Below, one piece after another: positions 1 through 8,880 of a DNA stretch of 64,000 bases. The stretch is from Acidobacteriota bacterium (GTDB lineage: Bacteria; Acidobacteriota; Thermoanaerobaculia; Multivoradales; Multivoraceae): positions 57,923-121,922 of the forward strand of contig JAPOXA010000110.1 of assembly GCA_026707325.1 (NCBI GenBank), given 5' to 3'. The position numbers and the translations under genes were made by a program. The notes under the pieces were generated by a model. That model searched no databases and was not told the DNA's origin. It saw only the letters and a list, made by a program, of their open reading frames with translations. Positions within the stretch are counted from its first letter, which is position 1. Each line of letters opens with the position of its first letter.

Positions 1-592
1 CGAGCCAATACTGGGCGCTGTCCGCGTCCTCACCGTCGGGAAAGGTCTCGAGATAGCGCTCGAAGCCGGTGGCGGCCTGTTCGTAGTCTCCGCTCAGGTA
101 GTGCTGGTAGGCGGCGTTGTACAGCGTCTTCGGCTCTACGGATTGGGCGGGACTCTGGCGGCTGGCCTCGAGCTGCTGGCTGAGAGTGGACAGGACCGTT
201 TCCTGGCGCTCAAGCTGGCTCCGGAGGAGGTCGAGCTCGTCGCTCACCTGCCCGATGCGCTCGAGCGACGCGTTGAGGGCCCGTCGCTGTTCCTGGGTTG
301 AGGTTTGCAGGGCTTCGACCTCGGCGAGGATCTGGCGGAGATCCTCTTTCAGGTCCGCCCTCGCGCTGACGTCGCTCTCAAGCAGTTCTTCCACGGCACG
401 AGCTACGACGGTCAGGTCGTCGCGGGTGGGCGTTTGAGACCGGAACGAAGCGACCTGCTGCTCAAGGGCGGCGAGTCCGGCCTCCAGTTCCGTCAACTGG
501 GTCGACGACGTGCAGGAAGGCAGCGTCACCAGGAGGACAGCCGCCAGCAGGAAAAGCCACCGGGATTCCCAGCCAACAGGACGGGGAATCAT
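1..592 (-). CDS. cpoB: Tol-Pal system protein CpoB/YbgF, cut by the window edge
   Basis: This is a secreted periplasmic protein that, in the family, links Tol-Pal action to septal peptidoglycan synthesis. It is absent from the ORF track because its stop lies outside the window. I read it from the ATG at 592. A signal sequence (WLFLLAAVLLVTLPSC) ends in a lipobox-like cysteine. A long coiled coil rich in Glu, Gln and Leu follows. Then a tetratricopeptide start appears (TLYNAAYQHYLSGDYEQA, later DSAQYWL), which is typical of the YbgF C-terminal domain. It is last in the tolQ-tolR-tonB-tolB-pal order, as in proteobacteria. The C-terminal TPR part is missing only because the window ends. Confidence 0.85.
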   Translation of the reverse strand, partial: MIPRPVGWESRWLFLLAAVLLVTLPSCTSSTQLTELEAGLAALEQQVASFRSQTPTRDDLTVVARAVEELLESDVSARADLKEDLRQILAEVEALQTSTQEQRRALNASLERIGQVSDELDLLRSQLERQETVLSTLSQQLEASRQSPAQSVEPKTLYNAAYQHYLSGDYEQAATGFERYLETFPDGEDADSAQYWL

Positions 593-653
593 GTTGGTGC
601 AGCGGCCCGGCCCGGCCCGCGGCGAAGGACTCGCCAGAGCGCCGGGCCCCGAA

Positions 654-1232
654 TCACATGCGGTCGGTTACGCGGAAGTAGGCGCGCCGGTTCAGTTGCC
701 AGCAGTCTTCGTTCGACTCCTCGCACTGTGGCCGCTCCTCTCCGTAGCTGATCGTTTTCAGGCGGTTGCCGGAAATGCCGAGCGAGGTGAGGTAGTCGCG
801 AGCCGAGTTCGCTCTGCGGTCGCCAAGGGCCAGGTTGTAGTCGTTCGTGCCCCGTTCGTCGCAGTGACCTTCGATCGTGATGACGAAGTTCTCGCCGTCC
901 TGGCTCTTGAGGAAGTCGGCGTTCTTGCCGAGTTGGGACCTTGTCGCGTCGGTCAGGGTCGCCTTGTCGAATTCGAAGTAGACATCGCCCAGGAGGCCCT
1001 TCTCATGGACTTCCTGGTTCGCCTCCACGATGTCCTCGGACCATGGCGAAACGTAGGCGGGCTCGACCGGCGGTTCCGGTGGCGGCGGTACGGGTTCCGG
1101 CGGCGGCGGGTCGGCCGCGGGAGCCGGCGGTGGCGGCGGTGGCGGCGGTTCCGGTTCCGCCTTCTTGCAGGCCCCGATGGCCAGCAGGAGGAGAGCCGAC
1201 AGGAAGAGTGCAGAGAAGCTTCTGGCCAACAT
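654..1232 (-). CDS. pal: Peptidoglycan-associated lipoprotein Pal
   Basis: Pal anchors the outer membrane to peptidoglycan and binds TolB. The product is 192 aa. It has a lipoprotein signal (SALFLSALLLLAIGAC), a Pro/Glu-rich linker (EPEPPPPPPPP...) and an OmpA-like domain with YFEFDKATL and GHCDERGTNDYNLALGDRRA. The ORF track extends 33 codons upstream, but the ATG at 1232 starts directly at the signal peptide, so I chose it. The gene sits between tolB and cpoB. A weak promoter-like sequence lies in the 109-nt gap before it. The linker is longer and more proline-rich than in E. coli Pal. Confidence 0.96.
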   Translation of the reverse strand: MLARSFSALFLSALLLLAIGACKKAEPEPPPPPPPPAPAADPPPPEPVPPPPEPPVEPAYVSPWSEDIVEANQEVHEKGLLGDVYFEFDKATLTDATRSQLGKNADFLKSQDGENFVITIEGHCDERGTNDYNLALGDRRANSARDYLTSLGISGNRLKTISYGEERPQCEESNEDCWQLNRRAYFRVTDRM

Positions 1233-1282
1233 GCGGGGACTACTCCCAAAGTCTGGAAACTTGGATCGTTTCGGTTGTACGG

Positions 1283-1311
1283 ACACTACCAGAGCGCTGC
1301 TCGGGCGGCAA
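1283..1311 (-). promoter_or_regulatory. Weak candidate promoter before pal
   Basis: On the minus strand TTGCCG and TAGTGT are separated by 17 nt in the tolB-pal gap. Each box has only half of the consensus bases, so this could be chance. If real it would give pal and cpoB extra expression beyond read-through from tolQ. Confidence 0.25.
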
Positions 1312-1341
1312 CATCGGATTCTGCGGGGCATTCAACGCGCG

Positions 1342-2724
1342 TCAGTCGAAGTAGCCGGACCAGGAGGGCGAGTAGTTGTTGCCGCGCGTGGTCACCTGGC
1401 GCACGTAGCGGCCGTCTCCGCTCATGACGTAGATCTGGCGACCGCGGCCCCGCTGGCGCGACTCGAAGACGACCCACTCGCCGTTGGGAGAAAACGTCGG
1501 GTACTCGTGGCTGCCGGGCCCGGTCGTCAGCAGTTGATCGTGATCCGTGACCAGGTCGACGACCGCGATGTCGAAGCGGTCGCCGCGTTCGGTACGCCGG
1601 GCGTACACGAGCTTGCTGCCGTCCGGATGCCAGGAGGCCCCTTCGTTGTACCTGCCGTTGACGGTCACCCGGTCCAGATTGCCGCCGTCCATGTCCATCA
1701 CGTAGATCTGCGGGGTTCCGGAGCGGCTGGAGGTAAAGGCGATCCGGCTGCCGTCGGGTGAACACTCGGGGTTCGTGTCCTCGCCGCTCGAACGGGTGAT
1801 CTGCCGGGGCGTGCCGCCGTCGCGCTCGACGGAGAAGATCTCGGTGCTGCTCTTCCCGCTGCGCCGGACCGGGCGGGAGAAGAGGACCGTTTCGCCGTCC
1901 GAACAGACGCTGGGCGAGTACGCGGGCTGCTCCTCGAAGACGACCGCCGTCTTGCGGCCGGTCGTGAGGTCGGCCCAGTAGACGCCGGGACGCCCCTGGA
2001 AGTACGAGAGATAGGCCAGTCCGCTGCCGTCGACGGCCCAGACCGGCGAGAGACTCGTCGAGATGTGGCCGGTGATCCGGCGCTGGGCGTGACCGTCGTA
2101 GTCCATCAGGAAGATCTCCTTGCTCCCCTGGCCTTCGCGGTCCGAGACAAAGGCGATCGAGGTCATCGCGATGCCGCGACGACCGGTGAAGTAGAGGACG
2201 ACCTCGTCGGAGAGGGCGTGCGCGATACGCCGCGCCAGGTCGATGGCGCCGCTGAACCGCTTGCCGAGAATGAACTGGCCGTTCGCCAGGTCGTAGACGC
2301 GTCCCTCGAGGATCAGCTCCTCTCCGTTCAGCTTGAACTCCGTCAGGAGAGCGACCTCGTTGCCGTATGCCCGGTACTGTTCCAGGTCCCTGGCGCGGTC
2401 GCCGCTCAGGCGGACGGCCGAGAGGACTTCCGGGCCCTGAACATCGAACAGTTGGGTGAACGCCAGATCCTCGCGGAGGGTCTGCTCGAGTTCGCCCATC
2501 GCGTCGAGGAACTCCGGCCTTGCGCCGGGAGGGCGTCCGGCGCGCGGCAGCGCGAGATTCAGACGCACCGACGCGTCGGGTTCGAGCACGAGCTGGAGGT
2601 CGGACGGAAGTGCCGCTGGATCCGCGGTGGCTGCTTCCGGCCCGGTCTGCGCCAGCACGGGGGACGCGGCGAGGAGGCAGGGCGCAGTCGCCAGAACGAT
2701 CATGCGGAGGATAGGAACTCTCAT
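1342..2724 (-). CDS. tolB: Tol-Pal system beta-propeller protein TolB
   Basis: TolB is a periplasmic protein that binds Pal and the TolA-type transducer. The product is about 460 aa. A signal peptide (MIVLATAPCLLAASPVLAQ) is followed by the TolB N-terminal domain. A series of WD40-like propeller blades follows, with repeated S-DG and T-S-SG-P-IYVMD motifs (for example TNPECSPDGSRIAFTSSRSG). Two starts are possible. ATG 2745 overlaps the upstream stop as ATGA. ATG 2724 has GAGGAG six nt upstream and begins nearer the signal peptide, so I use 2724. It lies between the TonB-like transducer and pal. Confidence 0.95.
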   Translation of the reverse strand: MRVPILRMIVLATAPCLLAASPVLAQTGPEAATADPAALPSDLQLVLEPDASVRLNLALPRAGRPPGARPEFLDAMGELEQTLREDLAFTQLFDVQGPEVLSAVRLSGDRARDLEQYRAYGNEVALLTEFKLNGEELILEGRVYDLANGQFILGKRFSGAIDLARRIAHALSDEVVLYFTGRRGIAMTSIAFVSDREGQGSKEIFLMDYDGHAQRRITGHISTSLSPVWAVDGSGLAYLSYFQGRPGVYWADLTTGRKTAVVFEEQPAYSPSVCSDGETVLFSRPVRRSGKSSTEIFSVERDGGTPRQITRSSGEDTNPECSPDGSRIAFTSSRSGTPQIYVMDMDGGNLDRVTVNGRYNEGASWHPDGSKLVYARRTERGDRFDIAVVDLVTDHDQLLTTGPGSHEYPTFSPNGEWVVFESRQRGRGRQIYVMSGDGRYVRQVTTRGNNYSPSWSGYFD

Positions 2725-2741
2725 CGTCTGCTCCTCTGTCG

Positions 2742-3518
2742 TCATCGGATCGTCATCGTCACGCCCAGGCTGGGCTTCCGGAAGCTGACGGGAAGCGGCG
2801 GCACTGGCGACGCCAGCTCGATCGCCCGCAAACCGGCGTTGTCGAATCGCGTGACACCGGACGACCGGAGGAGGTCCAGGTCGCTGACGGTGCCGTCGGT
2901 CGCGATCCGGAAGAAGACGACGGCCTCCACCCCCTCGATCGGGGGCCTGGTCCAGCGGGCCTTGATGGCGGCCATCAGCCGGGACGTGTAGTAGGCGTAA
3001 GTGAAGTCCTCGCTGTCGTAGCCGATCACCGGCGCCTCGGCATCGTCGCTCCCAGCCAGCGAGTCGTCCACGGTGCGTGGGGGCTGAAACGGCCGCTCCA
3101 GCCGGGGACGCGGTTGGGGTTCCGGTTCGGGATCAGGCTCCGGAGGTGGCGGTTCCGGTTCGGGCTCTTCGGGAGCAAGGGTCGGAACGTCGGGTGGCGG
3201 CTCCTCGGGCTCCGGTTCCGGTTCGGGTTCGGGAACTGGCTCCGGTTCCGGTTCTTCCTGGGGCGGTGGCGGCGGAATGGGCTCCGGCCTGATCGTCGGC
3301 AGGCGCACGATCTCGAGCGGCTGCCGTACCAGTTCCGTCCGCTCTGCAAACAGCCCCGGTCCGAACAGGAGGCCACCGATCAGGGTGATGTGCAGGGTAA
3401 GGGACGCCGCCAGGCAAGGCCGGTTCAGACCCTGGCCGCGCCGTTCCCGGCCCGCGAGTGCGCGTTCGAGCGGAAGCGTGCGGTCGTCCTGGTTCTCCAA
3501 GAGGGTCTCGGTCCTCAA
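2742..3518 (-). CDS. TonB/TolA-like energy transducer of the Tol system
   Basis: This 258-aa inner-membrane protein should pass force from TolQ-TolR to the outer membrane. It has one membrane segment (LAASLTLHITLIGGLLFGPGLF) and a long periplasmic Pro/Glu stretch (EPEPVPEPEPEPEPE). It ends in a TonB C-terminal domain (YYTSRLMAAIKARWTRP, VVFFRIATDGTVSDL). It occupies the place of tolA between tolR and tolB and overlaps both by ATGA. E. coli TolA is longer, with a helical middle domain. Here a proline-rich TonB-type spacer replaces that domain, so TonB-like TolA substitute is the safest name. Confidence 0.9.
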   Translation of the reverse strand: MRTETLLENQDDRTLPLERALAGRERRGQGLNRPCLAASLTLHITLIGGLLFGPGLFAERTELVRQPLEIVRLPTIRPEPIPPPPPQEEPEPEPVPEPEPEPEPEEPPPDVPTLAPEEPEPEPPPPEPDPEPEPQPRPRLERPFQPPRTVDDSLAGSDDAEAPVIGYDSEDFTYAYYTSRLMAAIKARWTRPPIEGVEAVVFFRIATDGTVSDLDLLRSSGVTRFDNAGLRAIELASPVPPLPVSFRKPSLGVTMTIR

Positions 3519-3934
3519 TCCGCTGGTTGTACGACGAGGGACACGCGATGGATGTCCGCACGCTCAAGAACGTCGAGCACGTCGATGATTCTTCCGTAGG
3601 GGACGTCCTCGTCTCCCTTGACGAACACCGCTTCGTAGTCGCGCAGCTCGAGCATCGGGAGCAGGCGGTCGACCAGCAGCGCCGTGGCCACCGGTTCGTC
3701 CTTGATGTAGACGAGATCGTTCCGGGCGATCGTGAGAATCATCGGATCCTCGTCCCGGATGGCCAGCGACGCGGGAGATTCCATCTCCGGCAGCGTCACT
3801 TCGACGCCCTGGTGGAGCATCGGCGTCGCGATCATGAAGATGATCAGCAGGACGAGCATGACGTCCACCAGGGGCGTGACATTGATGTCGGCGAGGACGG
3901 AATCGTCGCTGTCGGTGTCCTGGAAGAACGCCAT
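3515..3934 (-). CDS. tolR: ExbD/TolR-type proton channel subunit
   Basis: This 139-aa protein has one N-terminal membrane helix after the conserved DINVTPLVDVMLVLLIIFMI. The Asp of the LVDV motif is the proton-carrying residue in the family. The rest is the periplasmic ExbD/TolR domain (MILTIARNDLVYIKDEP). It overlaps the TonB-like gene by ATGA and follows tolQ by 22 nt. Together with TolQ it should power the transducer. ExbD is the alternative family name, but the tolB-pal neighbours favour TolR. Confidence 0.95.
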   Translation of the reverse strand: MAFFQDTDSDDSVLADINVTPLVDVMLVLLIIFMIATPMLHQGVEVTLPEMESPASLAIRDEDPMILTIARNDLVYIKDEPVATALLVDRLLPMLELRDYEAVFVKGDEDVPYGRIIDVLDVLERADIHRVSLVVQPAD

Positions 3935-3956
3935 GCTGCTGCCTCCGGACTCGGGC

Positions 3957-4649
3957 TCAGCCGAAGTTCCGTTCGGCCAGATTCAGGAACTCGAGCGTGA
4001 AGTCGTCCATTTCGGCGCGCAACTGCCGAAGCCTCGTGGCCAGGTAGTTGTAGCCGACCAGGGCGGGAATCGCGGCAACCAGGCCGGCGGCCGTGTTCAC
4101 CAGCGCCTCGGCGATGCCGGGCGCGACTGCGGTGATCGTGGCGGTGCCGGAAGTTCCAATGTCGTTGAAAGCGATCATGATTCCCCACACCGTGCCGAAC
4201 AGGCCGATGAACGGAGCCGCCGCGGCGGTCGTCGCCAGCCAGGACGTGTTGCGCGCGAGAACCCGGAGTTCGACGTTGGCAGCCCGCCGGAGAGTCCGTT
4301 CCAGGCCCATCAACGATTGCAGGCGCAGGCTCTCGTCGTCTCCGTGAGGCTCGCGCAACGCCTTGATCTGCGTGTCGATCTCCAGGTAGCCGGCCTGGAA
4401 CAGCCCGGCCAACGACGCAGCGCGGTGACCGGATGCGGCCTTGCCGATGTCGCTGAAGCGGGCGGCCTTGCGAAAGAGGCCCAGGAAGCTCCGATTCTGC
4501 CGGGCGGTGCGCCGGAAGAGCAGCAGACGCTGAAACAGCACGTACCAGGACGAAAGCGACATGAGCACCAGGATCCCGAGGACGATCTTCGCCACCGGAC
4601 CCGAGCGGAGAAAGAAGTGGATGACCGCGGAGTCGCCGGGGGCCATCAT
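3957..4649 (-). CDS. tolQ: MotA/TolQ/ExbB proton channel protein TolQ
   Basis: TolQ is the multi-span channel subunit that works with TolR. The track shows a 635-aa ORF, but most of that is antisense to etfB. The family-length protein (230 aa) begins at the double ATG at 4649/4646 (MMAPGDSAVIHFF). The first membrane helix is VAKIVLGILVLMSLSSWYVLF. The conserved pair near the end is TTAAAAPFIGLFGTVWGIM and GIAEALVNTAAGLVAAIPAL. There is no clear ribosome site at 4649; a GTG at about 4685 is another possible start. It is the first gene of the Tol-Pal run and is divergent from etfB. Confidence 0.94.
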   Translation of the reverse strand: MMAPGDSAVIHFFLRSGPVAKIVLGILVLMSLSSWYVLFQRLLLFRRTARQNRSFLGLFRKAARFSDIGKAASGHRAASLAGLFQAGYLEIDTQIKALREPHGDDESLRLQSLMGLERTLRRAANVELRVLARNTSWLATTAAAAPFIGLFGTVWGIMIAFNDIGTSGTATITAVAPGIAEALVNTAAGLVAAIPALVGYNYLATRLRQLRAEMDDFTLEFLNLAERNFG

Positions 4650-4702
4650 CGTGGCGAGAGGTATGGCGAACGAAGGCACCGTCACGAAAAGGTACCAGAC
4701 AG

Positions 4703-4718
4703 ATAGACGGACGTCTAT
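4703..4718. promoter_or_regulatory. Inverted repeat between tolQ and etfB, possible operator
   Basis: ATAGACG-GA-CGTCTAT is a perfect 7-bp inverted repeat with a 2-bp centre in the 180-nt divergent region. It overlaps the AT-rich TATAG, which could serve as a -10 box for either direction. Its position suits a shared operator, but no regulator is known. Confidence 0.4.
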
Positions 4719-4829
4719 AGCTTGGCTTACCCGGCGGACTGCCCGGTCGCCGGCTTCGGCGTCCGCGGATGCGGCGCTATGCTCGCCCGCCCGGCGGAAT
4801 GCCGCGACAACATGGGGCGGGAGGAACGT

Positions 4830-5636
4830 TTGAGGATCGGCGTCTGCATCAAACAGGTTCCGGACACGGATTCCCACCTGCGGATCGCGGACTCCGGACG
4901 AGGGATCGACGACAGCGATCTGAACTGGGTCATCTCCAGTTGTGACCTCTGCGCGCTGGAGGAAGCGCTCCTCCTGGCCGAAGCGGAGGCGTCGGGCGGC
5001 GAGGAACGACCCGAACTGGTCGTGTTCAGCCTCGGTCCGTCGCGGGTCGAGGAAGCGCTGAGGAAGGCCCTGGCGCTGGGCGCCGATCGCGCCGTTCACC
5101 TGGCCGGCGAGGCATTGCAGGGCGGCGACGCGCTCGCCGACGGATGCGCCCTGGCGTCGGCGCTGGCGAAAGAGCACTGCGACCTCGTGCTGACCGGTGC
5201 CCAGTCGGACGATCTCGGACAGGCGGCGACTCCGGCCGTGATCGCTGAAGTGCTGGGCTGTCCGTACGCCTGGCTGGTCATGGCGGTCGAACTGGACTCG
5301 CGGAGGGGCTCGCTGCGCATCGTGCGGGAGCTGGAGGGGGGCATGAACGAGGTTCTGAGGTTGGACCTGCCGGCCGTACTGGCGATTCAGGCCGGCATCA
5401 ACAAGCCGCGCTTCGCTTCCCTGCGGGGAACGCTTCAGGCCCGCAAGAAACCGCTCCGCCGCGAGGACTGCGCGGATGTGGATGTGGGCCTGGTGGGAAC
5501 CGCGGGCGCCGGGACCGAGACGGAAGCCGTCGCCTTGCCGCCGGCCGGCGCCGGCGGCGTGGTGATCGAGGGCGTGTCGGCCGAGGCGGCAGCGGGAGAG
5601 CTGATCGCACATCTCGAGCGGGAGGCGGTGCTCTGA
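4830..5636 (+). CDS. etfB: Electron transfer flavoprotein beta subunit
   Basis: EtfB binds AMP and, with EtfA, carries electrons from acyl-CoA dehydrogenases to the quinone pool. I start it at TTG 4830, which gives the family N-terminus (M)RIGVCIKQVPDTDSHLRI and has GGGAGG five nt upstream. The ATG at 4812 would add six residues that lack a family match. Conserved parts are DLNWVISSCDLCALEEAL, ALALGADRAVHL, DLVLTGAQSDD, and the later PAVLAIQAGINKPRFASL. It is 268 aa, close to the usual length. etfA follows after two bases. Confidence 0.94.
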   Translation: MRIGVCIKQVPDTDSHLRIADSGRGIDDSDLNWVISSCDLCALEEALLLAEAEASGGEERPELVVFSLGPSRVEEALRKALALGADRAVHLAGEALQGGDALADGCALASALAKEHCDLVLTGAQSDDLGQAATPAVIAEVLGCPYAWLVMAVELDSRRGSLRIVRELEGGMNEVLRLDLPAVLAIQAGINKPRFASLRGTLQARKKPLRREDCADVDVGLVGTAGAGTETEAVALPPAGAGGVVIEGVSAEAAAGELIAHLEREAVL

Positions 5637-5638
5637 GC

Positions 5639-6562
5639 GTGGCGGCGCCCGTGGTATGGCTGGTCGAAGGCGCGGGCGGCGGACCGGGGACGCAGGAAGT
5701 GCGCGCTTGCGGACGGGCTCTCGGCGGCGACTCCCGGGTCGCCCTTCTGGAGGAAGAGCGTGTCGGTCCCTACTCGCCGGGGCTCTACGCCGAGGCGCTT
5801 CGTGTCCTGATCTCTCGGGAGAGCGGCGGCGAGCCGGCGGCGCCGACAGTGGTTCTCCTGCCACACACCTACCAGTCGGCCGAGTACGCGCCAGGGCTTG
5901 CGCTACGGCTCGGCGCCGCCTACATCGCCTCCGTCGGCTCGGCGATGGTCAACGATGGCGGCGGCCTCCGTTTCGGCCGGGCCATCCTCCAGGGCAGGCT
6001 CCGGGCCGAGGTTCGACCGAAGAGGCGCGTTGTGGTCGCCACGGTGCAGATCGGCGGGTTCGGCGGCGGCGAGCCGGTGGAGTCGCCGGAGCAGGTCTTC
6101 GAGGTCGGTCGGCCGGCCGACATCGAACGGCACCGGGAACGCGAGACTCTCGGCCGTGAAGCGGCGGGCGTGGGCGGCGTGGATCTGCCGGGCGCGGAGC
6201 GGATCGTCACCGCCGGCCGCGGCGTCGGCGGCCCGGACGAGGTCTCCGTCGCGGCCGACCTGGCCTCGGCGCTGGACGCCGAACTCGGAGCGAGCCGGCC
6301 CGTCGTCGACAACGGCTGGCTTCCCCGTGAACACCAGGTCGGATCGAGCGGCCACGTCGTCGCCCCCAACCTCTACGTTGCCCTCGGCGTATCCGGCTCG
6401 ATCCAGCATCTGATGGGCATGAGCGGCTCCCGCATCATCGTCGCCATCAACAAGGACCCCGAGGCCCCCATCTTCAGCGTCGCCCATTACGGAATCGTCG
6501 CCGACCTCCACGACGTCGCGCCTGCGTTGACGCGCCTGCTCAAGGCGGGCCGTTCGAGTTGA
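5639..6562 (+). CDS. etfA: Electron transfer flavoprotein alpha subunit
   Basis: EtfA carries the redox FAD of the ETF dimer. It starts at GTG 5639, two bases after etfB, and is 307 aa. The N-terminal half is variable ([12 protein letters not shown]). The C-terminal FAD domain is well kept: [54 protein letters not shown], and [20 protein letters not shown]. No acyl-CoA dehydrogenase is adjacent, though a crotonase lies elsewhere in the window. It converges with trmH across a 209-nt GC-rich gap. Confidence 0.95.
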   Translation: MAAPVVWLVEGAGGGPGTQEVRACGRALGGDSRVALLEEERVGPYSPGLYAEALRVLISRESGGEPAAPTVVLLPHTYQSAEYAPGLALRLGAAYIASVGSAMVNDGGGLRFGRAILQGRLRAEVRPKRRVVVATVQIGGFGGGEPVESPEQVFEVGRPADIERHRERETLGREAAGVGGVDLPGAERIVTAGRGVGGPDEVSVAADLASALDAELGASRPVVDNGWLPREHQVGSSGHVVAPNLYVALGVSGSIQHLMGMSGSRIIVAINKDPEAPIFSVAHYGIVADLHDVAPALTRLLKAGRSS

Positions 6563-6570
6563 ACACCCGT

Positions 6571-6741
6571 CAGCCGGGGGCCGGGGGGAGGGGGTTCCAG
6601 CGGACGCTCGCGCTTTCGGGGTAGAGGGAGAGCTGGCGCTCGCTTCGGTCGGCTGCGTTTCGCCAGGGCGGCGGTTTCGGTCACGGCTTGGGGAGTCACT
6701 TGCCTCCAGCCCGCTGGTACCCGTCCCCCCGGCCCCGGCTG
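6571..6741. repeat. Long-spaced GC-rich inverted repeat in the etfA-trmH gap
   Basis: Arms CAGCCGGGGGCCGGGGGGA (6571-6589) and TCCCCCCGGCCCCGGCTG (6724-6741) are complementary apart from one bulged base. About 134 nt separate them. It lies between two convergent genes and could limit read-through as a large stem, though it lacks a T-run. The gap holds no ORF I can support. Confidence 0.5.
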
Positions 6742-6771
6742 GCTGGACGTCGTCGGACGGCGCGCCGGCCG

Positions 6772-7608
6772 TCAGGCTGGCTCCGCTACCAGCAGCCGGC
6801 GTAGCTCGAACAGGGCAAGAGAGGCGGCGACGGTGGCGTTCAGGGATTCGACGGCGGGAGTGGTGGAGATGCAGAGGAGGAGGTCGGCGCGGGTGAGGAG
6901 CGGGGGTGAGAGACCTCTGCTCTCGCTGCCGACGGCCAGGACGATCGAGTCGGTGGGGGAGAGCGGCACGGGTTCGCCGTCGCTGGAGAACAGGGGGACG
7001 GAGGGCGGCGACTCCGGGTCAAGGGAGTGGGGCGTCAGGGCCAGACAGCGGGCACCCGCAGGGAGTTGGTCGACTCCGACGTCGGTCCATAGCTGAAGCC
7101 GAAGGAGGCTTCCGGCGGAGGCTCGGAGAGCACGAGGATGGCCGGGTCGGGCGGTGCCCGGGGAGAGAAGCAGGGACGCGGCGCCGGCGGCTTCGGCGGA
7201 TCGGGTCATCGCGCCGAGGTTGCCCGGGTCCTGGACGCCGTCGACGTAGAGATGAAGGCCGGGATCAAGCACGGGGGCTGTGACTTGGGCCGTCTTCCAG
7301 GTACGAGGCGGTTCGGCGATGGCGACGATTCCCTGAGGGGCGTCCGCGTCGGCCTGCTCGCGGAGACGCCGGGGATCGATGGCGGTGGCGGGGAGACCGG
7401 ACTCGTGCTCGATGTGATCCACGAGTTCGGCGTGGCGGGTCTGGAAGTCGGGCGTTACCAGAAGGTGACGCAAGGCGAGACCGGTCTCGGCGGCGGCCGT
7501 TGCCAGGTGGGGTCCCTCGAGCAGGAGGAGGTCCGTGTTCCTGCGGCCGTGGCTGCTGCGCAGTCGACGGATCGTTCTGACCTGCGGGTTGCTCCGGCTG
7601 TGGATCAT
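6772..7608 (-). CDS. SpoU/TrmH-family RNA 2'-O-methyltransferase
   Basis: This enzyme should methylate a ribose in tRNA or 23S rRNA using SAM. I use ATG 7608 ([24 protein letters not shown]), giving 278 aa; the longer track ORF runs into metK on the other strand. The N-terminal RNA-binding part has [12 protein letters not shown] and [11 protein letters not shown]. SpoU motifs are [35 protein letters not shown] and [18 protein letters not shown], which form the knotted SAM site. The closest named relatives are RlmB/TsnR types; the target base cannot be read from sequence. It is divergent from metK. Confidence 0.92.
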   Translation of the reverse strand: MIHSRSNPQVRTIRRLRSSHGRRNTDLLLLEGPHLATAAAETGLALRHLLVTPDFQTRHAELVDHIEHESGLPATAIDPRRLREQADADAPQGIVAIAEPPRTWKTAQVTAPVLDPGLHLYVDGVQDPGNLGAMTRSAEAAGAASLLLSPGTARPGHPRALRASAGSLLRLQLWTDVGVDQLPAGARCLALTPHSLDPESPPSVPLFSSDGEPVPLSPTDSIVLAVGSESRGLSPPLLTRADLLLCISTTPAVESLNATVAASLALFELRRLLVAEPA

Positions 7609-7717
7609 GGCGCTGGTGATGTTATGGATCGCCGACGGCGGGCGGGGAACTCCCTGGACGTGGATCTTGCCCAGGAACTTGCTAGTGTCGCGGCCCATGT
7701 CGAGCCCTGCGAGCGGA

Positions 7718-8878
7718 ATGCGCCGGTTGTTCACTTCCGAGTCGGTTACCGAGGGACATCCCGACAAGGTCGCCGACCAGATCTCGGACGCCGTCCTCGA
7801 TGCCGCGCTGAGCCGCGATCCGAGAGCCCGGGTGGCGTGTGAGACGCTGGTCAGCACCGACCTGGTGGTGCTCGCGGGCGAGATCACGCTTCGTTCCGGC
7901 GACGACGAGATCGACTACGAGGTCGTGGCGCGAAAGACGATCCGCGACATCGGCTACGGCGACATCGGGGCCGGCTTCGGCGCCGGCGACTGTGAAGTGC
8001 AGGTTCGGCTCGACGAGCAATCCGCGGATATCGCCCTCGGCGTCGACAAGGGCGGCGCCGGTGACCAGGGAATGATGTTCGGCTACGCCTGCCGGGAGAC
8101 CGAGGAGTACATGCCGTTGCCGATCGAACTGGCGCATCGCCTGACCCGGCGGCTTGCCGAACTGCGCCGTTCGGGTGACTTCGATTGGCTGCGTCCGGAC
8201 GGCAAGTCCCAGGTCACCGTCGAGTACGGGGAGGATGGGAGAGCCCGGCGGATCGACACGGTCGTCGTTTCCACTCAGCACGCGGCCGGCATCGCGCACG
8301 CCGAGATCGAGCGGGTCGTAGGCGAGCATGTGGTGCGGGCCTCGCTACCCGGCGATCTGTATCGCGAAGACGGCGCGCAGAAGACGAAGCTCCACGTCAA
8401 TCCCACCGGCAACTTCGTGACCGGCGGTCCGCAGGGGGACTGCGGACTGACGGGACGGAAGATCATCGTCGATACCTACGGCGGCGTCGGCCACCACGGC
8501 GGCGGCGCGTTCTCCGGCAAGGATCCGACCAAGGTGGACCGCTCCGCCAGCTACATGGCCCGTTACGTGGCGAAGAACCTCGTAGCGGCGGGGATGGCCG
8601 ATCGACTGGAGGTGCAACTGGCGTACGCCATCGGTGTCGCAAAGCCCGTTTCGGTCCATGTGGCTTCCTTCGGTACCGCCCGGGAGGGGCTCACCGACCG
8701 TCTCCTCGAGGAGATCGTCGTGAGTGAGTTCGCCCTCGAGCCGCTCGCGATCATCGACGGGCTGAGTCTGCGTCAGCCGCGCTACCTCCAGACCGCGGCC
8801 TATGGCCACTTCGGTCGGTCCGAGTTCCCCTGGGAGCGGGTCGACCGGGTCCCCACGCTTCGCCGCGCGGTCGCCTGA
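7718..8878 (+). CDS. metK: S-adenosylmethionine synthetase
   Basis: MetK makes SAM from methionine and ATP in the cytoplasm. I start at ATG 7718 ([21 protein letters not shown]), where the family begins, rather than at 7697 or further upstream; the product is 386 aa. Motifs visible are [51 protein letters not shown] and [19 protein letters not shown]. It ends two bases from the convergent lptFG stop. I saw no SAM riboswitch in the short region upstream. Confidence 0.98.
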   Translation: MRRLFTSESVTEGHPDKVADQISDAVLDAALSRDPRARVACETLVSTDLVVLAGEITLRSGDDEIDYEVVARKTIRDIGYGDIGAGFGAGDCEVQVRLDEQSADIALGVDKGGAGDQGMMFGYACRETEEYMPLPIELAHRLTRRLAELRRSGDFDWLRPDGKSQVTVEYGEDGRARRIDTVVVSTQHAAGIAHAEIERVVGEHVVRASLPGDLYREDGAQKTKLHVNPTGNFVTGGPQGDCGLTGRKIIVDTYGGVGHHGGGAFSGKDPTKVDRSASYMARYVAKNLVAAGMADRLEVQLAYAIGVAKPVSVHVASFGTAREGLTDRLLEEIVVSEFALEPLAIIDGLSLRQPRYLQTAAYGHFGRSEFPWERVDRVPTLRRAVA

Positions 8879-8880
8879 CC

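Noticed and set aside
6571-6741. Rho-independent terminator between etfA and trmH
   Set aside because: The arms are 134 nt apart and not followed by a T-run; recorded only as an inverted repeat.
7609-7717. SAM riboswitch before metK
   Set aside because: The gap is 109 nt, shared with a divergent gene, and shows no known SAM-riboswitch core.
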